Part shown: positions 44,647 to 55,899 of the stretch, piece after piece
Numbering within the stretch: the first letter of the stretch is position 1
Layout of the letters: every line of letters starts with the position of its first letter
Source of the DNA: Limonium bicolor
Lineage: Eukaryota > Streptophyta > Magnoliopsida > Caryophyllales > Plumbaginaceae
DNA length: 64,000 bases
Direction of reading: 5' to 3'
Assembly: GCA_023374045.1 (NCBI GenBank)
Contig: CM041779.1
Span: 273,233,258 to 273,297,257 of the forward strand
Position numbers and translations under genes: made by a program
The notes under the pieces: model-generated
What the model was told of the DNA's origin: nothing
The model's input: the letters and a program-made list of their open reading frames with translations, nothing else
Database searches by the model: none

Positions 44647-47600
44647 TGTAACACCCCAACCCGAAATCCAATAAACTGAACGGCGATCACTCCCAAATAA
44701 AATACAACTGCAGCGGAAATAATACAACAACCGGGCGGTATTACAATGCCGTTGGCCACCCTTGTGACCAACAAGGCTAAGTCCAAATACAATCTCCAAA
44801 GTCACGGTCTGAATACGAATACAATCCGAGATACTAGGAATCAAACTCAAATGTAAAACTTAAATAAAAAAAATGTCTAGAAGAAGACTCCCATAGCTTG
44901 AATCTACCCCACCTACACTCGGTGTGGTAATCTTCTCAACTTCAGGTACCTGAAAAATGGGGGTGCCCCCAAAGGGCTCAGCAAACAATGCTGGTATGGA
45001 AAACGTGCAGCCCATCGTCTACCGGGCCACACCAACTACTTTGTCGAACACATGCAGTTCATTTTTATAAAGCTGTAAACAAGCATAGTCTGATAATAAC
45101 AAGTATCCATACAAGGACAATAATGTCACATAGAACAAGACACAGAAGGTCGTGTTAGCTGAACTGAAATTCTTTAATGATAGTCGGTCCACACAATGGG
45201 ACTGACAGTATAACTGAATATCTTAAATAGTGGAGGTATAGTGACCTCGTTAAGATTGAAAGGTTGGGTATAAAACCCCAGGAGATAACGTAGTTAAACC
45301 CTGAACTGAGAGGCGTGGGAAATAAAATCCCACTAGAGGAATGAAGTCTTCCTCAAACTGAAGGGCATTAGAAACCCGGAAGGAATAGAGTCTTCCTCCC
45401 AACTGAAAGTTCCGTCGCGACGTAGATAGGAGACGACCTGAGACAGGTACAACTCCTGTAGCATGCATGGCCAGATCCAACTGGGCTCCTCGTTCTCGTA
45501 GTATAGAGTTGTTAAGTGTCATATAAAGACGTTAAACAAGAACACAATGTGTATTGTCAATTATCACGTTTAGGATAATGACGTTTGTTATAAAGTGAAG
45601 TTAGTGAGAGACTTGAGTACAAGTCCTCGGTATACTGAAGCGCAGGTATTTAATCCACTGGTATAGTAGTGTTTGTATGCGTGGGACATACACGTAGTAG
45701 TCAGCATCATTCACGCACATAAAATAATACAACAGCGCACAAGAGTAAAACAACATTTTACATTAATTATCTTGGTCGTTATTTCAAACAACAGATAGCA
45801 CACAAGCCGGTGTAATCCGGTAGAAAACAGGTTGCAAGAATCCCATACCGTTCACCGTAGGTTGCAGTTGATTATACCCTGGTCAACGTCTGGTCAAACA
45901 AAGTCCTAGAATAGGATTAACTGAGAGGGTTAATTTATGTTACCCTTATATAATAATTCTATTGGATCTTTTAACAAATCTCGTATTTGTTATTTCATGT
46001 GAGGTTTATTTCTTTAATTACCTCATGATTTAATGTATAACTTATTTGTTATTCCTTTTGATTTATTTATAAATCCTTTAATGTACATATATGTATTCAT
46101 ATATTCATGTACTATATTTGTTGTTTATTTTAATTGTCTAGGTGACATAACAACTTATAATTTTCTTAACTATATTTAAATGTCTTACAATGACATAATA
46201 TTCTTATAATCTCATTATTCTCCTTTTAGTCATAAATAATATTTATTGTTTCCTTTAACTTCCTTATAACTATATAGCCATAGTTCTAATTCCATAATTC
46301 CTTTAATTAAAATTCTTTCTTCTAATTCCTCAAAATATCCATATAGGACTATATTTATTTAAATCTAAATTCTTACCCTTATATTTCGGTTATTACAAAA
46401 CAACCACATTAATTCATAAACTTTATATTTAAATTCTAATCTCATTATATATAGAGTTTTAACTTCTTCTTATTTAGCTAAATTACAGTCACACTAATAT
46501 TTTGGTATATAGCTTTTAAGTACTATAACTTTCAAAAATAACAACTTAGCCCCTTAAATCTCTCGCAATAATATTTTATTTCCCATAATTACAATTTAAC
46601 CACAAAACCTTATAAACTTTGCATAATGCCTTATAAACTATAGTTTTAATTTTAATTCTCCATAAATGCCGAATATATATATATATTCTTAAAACCAAAC
46701 TAACCCCAAGTAATTCGGCTTTGGTCTTGAACTCTCCATTAATTACATTTTCACCCACCAAAACTTTATAATAACTTCTTAATAACTTATAAACTAAAGT
46801 CTAAATATATAATTCCTCAAAATTTCAAAGGTGAGCCTAATAAATCTCTTAATTATGAATTCGCCCCTTTTTATAGTTCTAAACTTTCATAACAACTTTT
46901 ATAAATTACATAATAGCCCAAAACTTAATAAAATGTTATTTTAACACTTGTTTAAATTATCTAAAATTCATAAACTTAATTCCTAACCTTATATTATATT
47001 ATAATTTCACCAAATACCCCTTTAGCTCTCGGCTTTCACAATATATACACTAATTTTGTAAAAATTACATTTAAGCCACTTAACTTAATTAATTAGCCAT
47101 TTAAGCACTAATGAAATATTTTTAGCTCACCAAACTTTGTGATATAAGTTTATATACCTAAGTAGGTCATTAATACCTATTTATCAATTAGTACATTCGG
47201 CCATATTTATTTGTGACCATATAGTATATAAAAGTGGATTTATATGTCATAATAATTATACATAAATTCATAGAGTTATATAACTCATGTAAAAATTATT
47301 GTAATGTCTTATATAAATTCTTAGCTCAAAAATAAGCATTTTTGCCCTTGATAATTCGGCTTGATTAATATGTAACATAACTAAATTTTGTGACACAAAA
47401 ATGTGTCTTAAGGTAAATATTTTCTATATAAGTTATAGATTGTATTTTTGGCATATAATACCATATAGTTTCGGTCTTAATAAACCTAGGAGATGTACAT
47501 AATTTTTGTATAATTTTTAGAAGCTTAACAAAGCTTATAACATAAAGATTTACTTAGTAAACTTACTTCTTAACAAAGGTGGTTAAGTGCTTGAACTCCT

Positions 47601-49489
47601 CTTGAATCTCCAAGCTTTCTCCAAGGAAATTTTGATGCTCCACTTCGGTTATATGCAAGTGGTGTAGGAGTTTTAGGAGTTAGATCTTGAATAAAGATCT
47701 TAAGTAGATTTGTAAGTAGTTTTACAAGGATTTACCTTAGACTTTTCTCCTTATGATTCGGCACTCCTAAGGTGGATGAAGAACAATTTTCCTTCATCAA
47801 AATGAAGAAGAAAAGAACCTTAGAAGAAGTAGAACTTGGTTACACATAAAAATGTGCTTTAAGGATTTTCAAGCATTAAAACTACCTTAAGATAACCTTG
47901 AGATGCTCCTTGGATTAATGTTGGTTTGAACAACCTCCTTGGAGAACTAATTGATGCCGAACTCTTGTTGTTATGCTAGGAAGAGTTTTGCTTCAAGTTT
48001 GACAAGAAATGCTAGGAAATTACCTTAAAGATGAAGATAGAAGTTAAAACTCCATTAATGGACTTAAGCTTCAAAGGAAGAAGATGAAGCAAGAAGAGAG
48101 AGCTAGGTAGCTTACCAATTCGTGGATGAAGAGGGGCAAGGAGAAGAATGAGACTCACGAATTGTATAAGGTAAGAAAATGCATTTGGAATTTGATTTTT
48201 GCTTTGTCAATTTTTAATGTCAAATGACTTACTTTTCCTTAGTTTATTACATGTTTATTGGCTCAATAAATGCCCATTTCTCTGCATAATTTCGTGCATG
48301 TGGTTGGTGACAAGGCAAGAGTTGGAAAGAAAATATTGTGAGCTAGAAGACAAGGTAATTTAGGTAAGTTATTCTTTTGATTTTTCTAAGTTGGCTTGTC
48401 TTCTTCCTCCCTTGTAGAGTCACGAATTCAAGGTCAAATGGGGTGTCTTATTGACATTGAAGAGCCAAGGACAAGCATGTTAGGTCACATGGAAAAGAAG
48501 GAATCTAGAAAAGTGAATTCTAGATCTACTTTTTGCTTTTTCTCATTTGTTTTTGTTCTAGCTCACATGGCCTTATTCCATGGCCTAATTTCGACAGCTT
48601 GCTGGTCATATGAGACCTACATACTTTGACATTAAGTAATATAACACATGGGAAGGTGAGTCACCATGTATTAACCTTTTATAAACTTTAAAGCAAATTT
48701 TATACTAGTTTTTGCTCTAAAATCGGCCCCTATAGAGAGCCTTGTTGACTAGTCACACAACTGATTTAGAAGGTCATTTTAACCCTATTTAAGATTACCA
48801 ATTCGTGGCATGTCAAAAACTACAAGGCAATTGCGTAAAACGCGTTTTCGTGACACCCGAAGGTGTGTTTTTGTGCTCTAAGGAAATTTTGGGAAACAAA
48901 TTGTTTTTATGAGTTCCAAGTGTTTGTAAACACTTATTATAGTAAATAAACATATACTAAGATGTTACATTGGTTTATATGGGGTTACATCAACCCATGA
49001 CATAATTTACGGGCCATCGGACACACCCGGGCAAAAAGGAGCGCTAAGAAATCCTCCTGTGGTTTTTGCTGAATTTTGAGAAACCACTTCGTGGGTTCTC
49101 TTTATAATGGTTAATAATGATGTTAGGAACTCAAGGAATTAATTTTATAGGAGTTCGTGCCACCTCGGCACTCCTCCGGACTTTTCGTGCTTTAAGGAGC
49201 GGGCGTGAGCACTCCCGAGCGTTTTGCGTTTTTGACTGAATTTAGCTTAGGGAATATATTTGTATATTCATATAATAATTGTATGACCATTTGGTTTGAA
49301 TATTAGAGGGTCATACAAGGTCATGTTTGACCATATGCTTCTAAGGCGTTTTAGCGTTTATGGAGAAACGACTATTTTTACGTAACGTTCTCATGCATGG
49401 GTTTGCATGCGTACGTGAAATGATTTATATTTGGATTATATTCCAATAAATAATGATTTAATAATATTATTTAGATTTGGGGTATTTCA
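44647..49489 (-). repeat. LTR 2 (middle LTR) of the minus-strand Tekay element
   Basis: 4843 bp, TGTAACACCCC to GGGGTATTTCA on the plus strand, differing from LTR 1 and LTR 3 mostly by one-base indels in A, T, C or G runs. The conserved hairpin starts at 44754. Confidence 0.92.
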
Positions 49490-49504
49490 ATCTACCCCCC
49501 TTAA
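49490..49504 (-). other. Polypurine tract, internal copy B
   Basis: Same AAGGGGGGTAGAT tract on the minus strand, adjoining LTR 2. Confidence 0.85.
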
Positions 49505-49790
49505 AAAGGACTTCGCCCCGAAGTCTCATATCTAAATTATAAGGTTGTGGGGAATCAAGTTCCACTAAGTATCCACAACTCAATCTAGTTTTTAGGGATC
49601 AAGTCCCAAGTCTCTATATTCCTAAGTTCACAGTGTACATCAAACACAACAGGAATACTTTGGAACAATATAGTGTATGTAATAACACAGTCACTTTTCA
49701 TATCTAATAGTGCAGCGTAGTGCACATAAACTTTATTGTAGTGTAACTAAGTACACACCAAGCAGTAGAAGTACAAAGTACATTCGAATA

Positions 49791-49886
49791 CAGTGTTACA
49801 CAAGAACACATACAAGACAAAGTGTCACTGAAATATACTGAACAGTGTTACACAAGAACACATACAAGACAAGTGTCACTGAAATG
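49791..49886. repeat. Tandem duplication (~52 bp unit) in the 3' non-coding region, copy B
   Basis: Same two-unit repeat as at 38540-38638. Confidence 0.8.
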
Positions 49887-49983
49887 CACGAAAGTGCAAA
49901 AAAATGCATACTAAATTCACAAACGAAAAGGCTCTACCCCCCAAAAAAAAGAGGGTACGCCCCCGTACCCTAGACTAAAGTGT

Positions 49984-52900
49984 CTAGTCGGTAAATAGTG
50001 AGGGAAACTTCGCTCGCATATCAGCTTCTAGTTCCCATGTGGCCTCTTCCACATCGTGGTTCGACCAAAGAACCTTTACTAGGCTCACAGATTTGTTTCG
50101 AGTATCTCGTGTCTTTCTGTCTAAGATTCGTTGCGGTGTTTCCACATACCGCATTGTTGGTTCTAATGAGAGTGTCTCTGGTTGTAGAACATGAGAAGGA
50201 TGAGGCATGTATTTCTTAAGCTGAGACACGTGAAAAACATTGTGTACTTTGCCCAACTCGGCTGGCAAATCAAGTCGATATGCCACAAGGCCCACCCGCT
50301 CTATGATAGCGTAGGGTCCTACAAATTTCGGGCTTAGCTTGCCCTTTTGCCCAAATCTGAATACACCCTTCATGGGTGATACTCGTAGAAATACCTGGTC
50401 GCCAACTGCGAACTCAAGGTCTCGTCGCCTCTCATCAGCATATGATTTCTGTCTGTCTTGTGCTGCTTTCATGTTACTTGATTTGTTGTACTTCTGCCTG
50501 GACTTGCTCTAAGTACTCAGGCCCAATGATGACGGTCTCACTAGACTCGTCCCAGCACAATGGTGTGCGACATGGTCTGCCATATAAGGCTTGGAAAGGT
50601 GACATCTGTATAGAGGCGTGATAGCTGTTATTGTATGCAAACTCGATGAGATGTAATCTATCTATCCAGCTGCCCTGGAAATCCAAGGCACATGCTCGTA
50701 GCATGTCCTCTAAGGTCTGAATAGTCCTCTCTGACTGACCATCTGTCTGAGGATGAAATGCTGTGCTAAGCTTCAACTCAGTGCCAAGTGCCTCGCGAGT
50801 AGCTCGCCAGTATCGTGAGAGAAATCTAGTGTCTCGATCTGAAACAATAGTCTTAGGTACTCCATGATGTCTGATAATCTCCTGCTCAAATAGTTCTGCC
50901 AACTTTGGCACTTTCCAAGTGTCTTTCATCGGAATAAACCTAGCAACCTTAGTCAGTCGATCAACAACAACCCAAATCATATTAAGGCCTCCTCTCGTAG
51001 GTGGTAGTCCCACCACGAAGTCCATGGAGATATCATAAAACTTCCACTCTGGAACTGGCATAGACTGTACCATACCTCCTGGTCGTCTATGTTCGAATTT
51101 CACTTTCTGACAAGTGAGACATCGAATCACATATTCTGTCACGTCGCCCTTCATACCACTCCACCAGAAATACCTCTTTAGATCTTTGTACATCTTAGAA
51201 GCTCCTGGATGGACAGATGTGGAAGAAGTGTGGGACTCTCGAAGAATATGCTCCTTTATATCTGTGCTGTCTCTGGGAATACACAATCTTCCCTTCAATC
51301 TGATGAGTCCATCATCATGTAACTGGAACTCATATTTTCCACCCTCAAATGTACCGTCAGACAACTTCTGACTGATCTCCATCATTCGCTGATCACTCTG
51401 CTGTGCTCTACGTATGTCGTCCATAAGACTCGAGCTAGCCACAATGGCATTTAGAGAATGTGCTCGTCGACTCAGTGCGTCTGCTACAACATTAGCTTTC
51501 CCTTCTTTGTACTGCAAATCAATGTCATAGTCCTTAAGAAATTCAACCCATCTTCTTTGTCTCATGTTTAACTCCTTCTGGGTGAATACATACTTCAAAC
51601 TCTTGTGATCCGAATATACGGTCATCTGGACACCATACAGGTAGTGGCGCCAGATCTTCAGTGCAAAAACAATAGCTCCAAGCTCCAAGTCATGTGTGGG
51701 ATAGTTTTCCTCATGTTTCTTCAACTGTCGGGAAGCGTAGGCGACTACCTTCCCATTCTGCATGAGTACACACCCTAATCCCCTGCCTGATGCATCACAG
51801 TAAACTTCATAACCCTCTGTGCCTTCAGGTATAGTCAAAACTGGTGCTGATGTCAAAGCATTCTTCAAAAGCTCGAATGAGGTCTCACATTCAGTAGTCC
51901 ATGTGAAAGGTGCGTCCTTCTTCATTAAGCTGGTCATAGGTTTGGCTATTTTGGAGAAGTCTCTGACAAACCTTCTGTAGTATCCTGCTAAACCAAGGAA
52001 ACTCCTGATGTCCGTAACTGTCTTTGGCCTAGGCCAAGTGCGAACTGCTTCTATCTTTGCTGGATCCACTGCGATCCCAGCATCAGAGATACATGTCCTA
52101 AAAGGAAACTCTGTCTAACCAAAACTCACATTTGGAGAACTTAGCATAAAGCTGGTTCTCCCTTAGATCTCAAGTACATGTCGGAGGTGACTCTCATGCT
52201 CTTCCTTAGACTTTGAATAATTAGGATGTCATCGATGAATACAACCACGGTCTTATCCAACTGCTCTCTGAATAATCTGTTCATCAAATCCATGAAGACT
52301 GCAGGTGCATTTGACAAGCCAAAAGGCATAACGTAAACTCATAGTGGCCATACCGTGTTCTGAATGCTGTCTTTTCTATGTCTTGCTCCCTGATGGGTAT
52401 CTGATGGTAGCCTGATCTCAAATCGATCTTCGAAAACACTTTTGCTCCTCTCAACTGATCAAACAAATCGTCAATCCGTGGTAGTGGATATTTGTTCTTC
52501 ACCGATACTGCATTAAGCTCTCTGTAATCAATACATAAACGAAGGCTTCCATCCTTCTTCTTCACAAATAGCACTGGTGCTCCCCAAGGAGATACGCTAG
52601 GTCGTATGTATCCCTTGTCCAATAAATCTTTCAGCTGCTCCTTCAGCTCAGCCATCTCTGCTGGTGCCATACGGTACGGTGCCTTAGCTATGGGACCGGT
52701 ACCTGGTAGTAATTCGATGGAGAACTCTACCTCTCTGGATGGCGGTAAGCCTGGAAGTTCCTTTGGAAAAATATCTGGAAATTCCGACACCACTGGCATA
52801 GCTGGATCAAAATCAGGGTCATGCTCTACATCCTGAACATAGCATAAGTATACTCCTTCTGCTTCCTGATGCTTGTACATGGACATAGCAGATATAACTT

Positions 52901-53354
52901 TTATAGACGGTGCTCTAGGGGGCTGACGGTAAGATACTGTCACTCCTGATGATGGCTCTTAAGCAACAGTCTGCGCTCTGCACAAAGAATGCGGCCTCTG
53001 TGCCGCCCCAGCCAGTCCATCCCGCTATAACATCGAATCCTAGACCTCTGAACTCAATAAGGTCAATAGGAAATTCCTCCTCCTTAATACTGATAGTGGC
53101 TCCTCTATAAAGACGAGTGCAACTGATCTTCTCCTTAGACGGGAGTGCCACCTTAAAATCAGGTAACTCTACAGCGTCTAGCCCCAACTTCCCCGCAAGC
53201 GAAGGCGAAACGAAAGTATGTGAGGCTCCGGAGTCGAACAGTACTAATGCATCCACTCCATTAACCGGAAAGGTACCAGTGAGGATCGCGCCGCCCTTGC
53301 TGGCCTCCTCCTCAGTAAGTATACTTAAGGCACCTTCCGTCTCCTTAGCACAAC
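49984..53354 (-). CDS. pol: Tekay pol, copy B: protease, RT, RNase H, integrase, chromodomain; frameshifted
   Basis: The better-preserved copy, from 53354 to the stop at 49984, about 1,120 codons. Protease: [19 protein letters not shown] (near 53210-53250). RT: the segment 52943-52284 holds [19 protein letters not shown] and [12 protein letters not shown], with the catalytic FIDDIL near 52222-52242. One long frame, 52069-50474, covers the RT thumb, RNase H (CDASGRGLG), the integrase finger and core ([31 protein letters not shown]). The last segment, 50472-49984, has the GPY/F block ([13 protein letters not shown]) and the chromodomain. Breaks near 53020, 52940, 52330, 52110 and 50473 are one- or two-base indels. 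Start is the inferred splice acceptor, as no ATG precedes the protease in frame closely. Confidence 0.9.
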
Positions 53355-54337
53355 CTAATAACAGAATCTGAGTAAGTACTTTGATATATGATGGGGTCTA
53401 AAGACATTCACTTTCATAACAATAATGCTTCATTGATGAGATGATCTCCTTTCAGATGTCCAAACAATTACAATACTAGTACTTTCTAAAAGTCAAACTT
53501 AATCTTCCTGGTTTCATGTGAGTGGTGTTTCACTGTCGAAGGTGCTGTGTTTAGTTTATCCTCTTAATTCCATGGTATAGCAACCTTGACTTTCCACCCA
53601 TTACTAAAACATCTCCTGAACTCAATATGATTTTCTTTGCAAGGTCCACACGCTTCTGCTCGCCATAAAGGAACTCTGCGTCATCTCCAATTGACAAAGA
53701 TAATACTGGTATCCCCTGTTCAAGGGACCCTTTTGTTTCATCATTGTCCTGGTGTAGTCCTAAACGGCCTCCTTCTTCATAGAAGTTGATGATACATAGA
53801 TCAGCCCTTAGATTGGGAACTGGATCTTCTTCTAGCTGTTGAGCTGTATTAACTGCTTGTTCCACAATGGTAAAAATTCTTCTGGGATTTTTGTACTTGT
53901 GCTCCATCTCCATTTCTTGTATCTTGGTAGGTTTTTGTGTAAGGATTCCAATCCTTTCCTAAGCACATCATTTTCAGCTTCATCTTTGATCCTCCTGGAA
54001 ATTCTGGAGTGTAGAACCCTCCTGGTCCTGCTCCCAATTCTTGACATTTTCTGATGATTGCAATTTGTGTCTCCGGTGTTAGGTATCCTTTGAGTAGTAT
54101 CAAACCTGGTTGGATAACCTTACATTGTTCGTTCCCTGGTTCTTGTACTTTGATAATGTTTTCTTCCAGGGAGGGCGGTGAGGGGATAGGAAAGCATATC
54201 TTATAGCTTCCTACGTGGTTTAAATTTTACTAGTGAGTCTTACTAATTCTTTCCTACTCAATTAGGCAATCAAGGCATGCAAGCACTCATTCACATCATC
54301 CATTGCTCAATAACAGGTTCACATGGTTTAGAAATAC
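53355..54337 (-). other. Putative gag-protease intron holding the AlkB domain, copy B
   Basis: Donor CCCAG|GTATTTC and acceptor TTATTAG|GTTGTGC on the minus strand, 983 nt, phase 1 on both sides. The gag frame otherwise stops 14 codons past the donor (EQWMM). The AlkB stop codon lies about 120 bases before the acceptor. Confidence 0.6.
53476..54197 (-). CDS. AlkB-like 2OG-Fe(II) dioxygenase, copy B, frameshifted
   Basis: Same protein as copy A, from the ATG at 54197 to the stop at 53476. Iron ligands are HxD at 53746-53754 and the distal histidine of YHGI near 53572. The Rx5R motif that binds 2-oxoglutarate is visible as GRLSLTFRKY at the very end. INFYEEGG holds the NxY element, and PVLSLSIGDDAEFLYGEQKR and SGDVLVMGGKSRL are core strands of the domain. 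Frame breaks occur near 54160, near 53880 and between YHGI and GRLSL. The match is strongest to plant AlkB proteins of the bacterial AlkB/ALKBH1 type and ends exactly where those end, so a whole host-type coding region, without introns, was probably captured. Confidence 0.88.
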
Positions 54338-55720
54338 CTGGGTTGGTAGAAGGACCAGCCTCATCTGAGCGGTCCATGACATGCAGGGCGGGTCCCGATG
54401 CTGGGCCTTTGCCCTTATACCCTGAGCCTGGTTTGTTGGTGGAGGGCGAGTATCGCTAGCTCCATTCTTTTGGCCGGGTTTGGCTTTGCTCCCGGGCGGT
54501 AGTTCCTTCCTGCTCTCCGGGTTTCGGATACACTCGAAGGCACGATGCCCGAGTATCTGACAGTAGCGGCACATGACTTTCTCCCCTTGGCAGTCCACGC
54601 CGGGGTGATCCTTTCCGCACTGTTTACAGTTGAAACGGCGGACATACTTCTGGCCCGTGTTTGAGCCATGTCCAGAACCTAATACAATCAAGGTTAATTA
54701 TACATTCCAACGGTACTGAAGTAATCACAAAAGTTTCAAATCTTACTGTCTGATTAGAGTGCCTACCCTTAGATGGGTAGGTTTTCTGTGAAGTTGCTGC
54801 TCCGTAGGTTCCTGACTGGGGGTTCCCAGTAGTTTGGTTCCCTTTCCCTTGATAGGACCCTTGGCCTTTCTGATAGGGTTTGTTCCTTGTTGGAGTTCCC
54901 CTGCTTGGCATCTTCGCCACCAGGTCCGTCCTTCCTCTTTTGGGAGCTCAAAGCATCCCTTCTCTTACAAGTGAATCTCCACCACGGAGGCAGCATGATA
55001 GCATTCCTGAAATCTCAAGGTATTAATCTCCAATTCTCCCATGACGGGGTATAGTATGTAATAAATTTTTAAACTGGTTTATGTTTCTCCTGTTTTACCT
55101 GCAAACTGGTAGGGATGATTGGTCCCATCCCAAACTGAAGTCGAGGGCTCAGTCCCCCGTAGAACCGGTCGACCAACACCTGGTCCGAGTATCCTATACC
55201 GGGTAATAGTCGGAGTAGCGAAGTGAACTTCGCATAGTACTCATCCACGGTCATCTTTCCCGTCTGCTCCAGGCGTCAAACTCCCTAGTCTTCACCATCC
55301 TGGTGTGGGCCGGGTAGTATTTGCCCCTAAGTAGTGCAGTTAATGTCCCCAAGTAAAAGCTGGGTCATCCAGGTGGTCGGCTTTCACCATGTTCCACCAA
55401 TCTCTAGCTGCATCCTTCAGATAAAAGGCAGCAAGTCTTACTTTTTCCCTAGCTGGGACTGCAAGCGTCTCGAACGCTGTCTCCATCTCCATGATGTAGG
55501 TCTCCAAGTGAGCAGGGTCAGTCTGCCCCTTGAATGCAGTCGGCCTCAAATCAGCCAAACTCTTCACCCAGTCTCTCTCCCTGGGTGGTGGTGGTGGAGG
55601 TAGCTGCTGCTGCTGTGCAACCCCCTGTGCAAATGCCTGAGCGATTAAGGTGGCAATGTCTGCCAGCCTGATGTTTGGCTCCTCATCAGCCTGTCCACGT
55701 CGTCCTCCTCTTCCTGACAT
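54338..55720 (-). CDS. gag: Tekay gag, copy B (three exons by inference), frameshifted
   Basis: Inferred exons on the minus strand are 55720-55099, 55006-54767 and 54678-54338. Exon 1: MSGRGGRRGQADEEPN, a QQQQ/PPPPPP linker, then RDWVKSLADLRP, MEMETAFETLAVPAREKVRL and LKDAARDWWNMV, with one break near 55342; then MTVDEYYAKFTSLLRLLPG and GPIIPTSLQ. Exon 2: basic, with SYQGKGNQTTG. Exon 3: two CCHC knuckles and a tail ending GPST. The start is the first ATG after the primer-binding site that fits the family, with a glycine/arginine-rich N-terminus as in Tekay-1. Confidence 0.85.
54679..54766 (-). other. Putative gag intron 2, copy B
   Basis: AAGG|GTAGGCAC donor, GTATTAG|GTTCTGG acceptor, 88 nt on the minus strand. 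Removal gives an in-frame join into SGHGSNTGQK and the zinc knuckles. Confidence 0.6.
55007..55098 (-). other. Putative gag intron 1, copy B
   Basis: CAG|GTAAAACAGG donor, GATTTCAG|GAATGC acceptor, 92 nt on the minus strand. It contains stops in the gag frame and sits exactly where Tekay-1 has its 73-nt gap. Confidence 0.7.
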
Positions 55721-55883
55721 CTGCAGGATGTTGAGGTATATTAGGCACTGTGGTCAAATCTTGGTCTTGGATAGTAGTCTAAGTAAAACTAACTTAAACT
55801 CCTTTCAATACTATCTCTCAACCCTTAACCTAAGTCTTAGATATCCTAATCTCGGTGTATCCTTGTATCCAGAGCGTAACTAC

Positions 55884-55895
55884 GCTCTGATACCA
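55884..55895 (-). other. Primer-binding site, internal copy B, in a hairpin
   Basis: TGGTATCAGAGC on the minus strand, overlapping the dyad CAGAGCGTA-AC-TACGCTCTG at 55870-55889. Confidence 0.85.
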
Positions 55896-55899
55896 CTTT

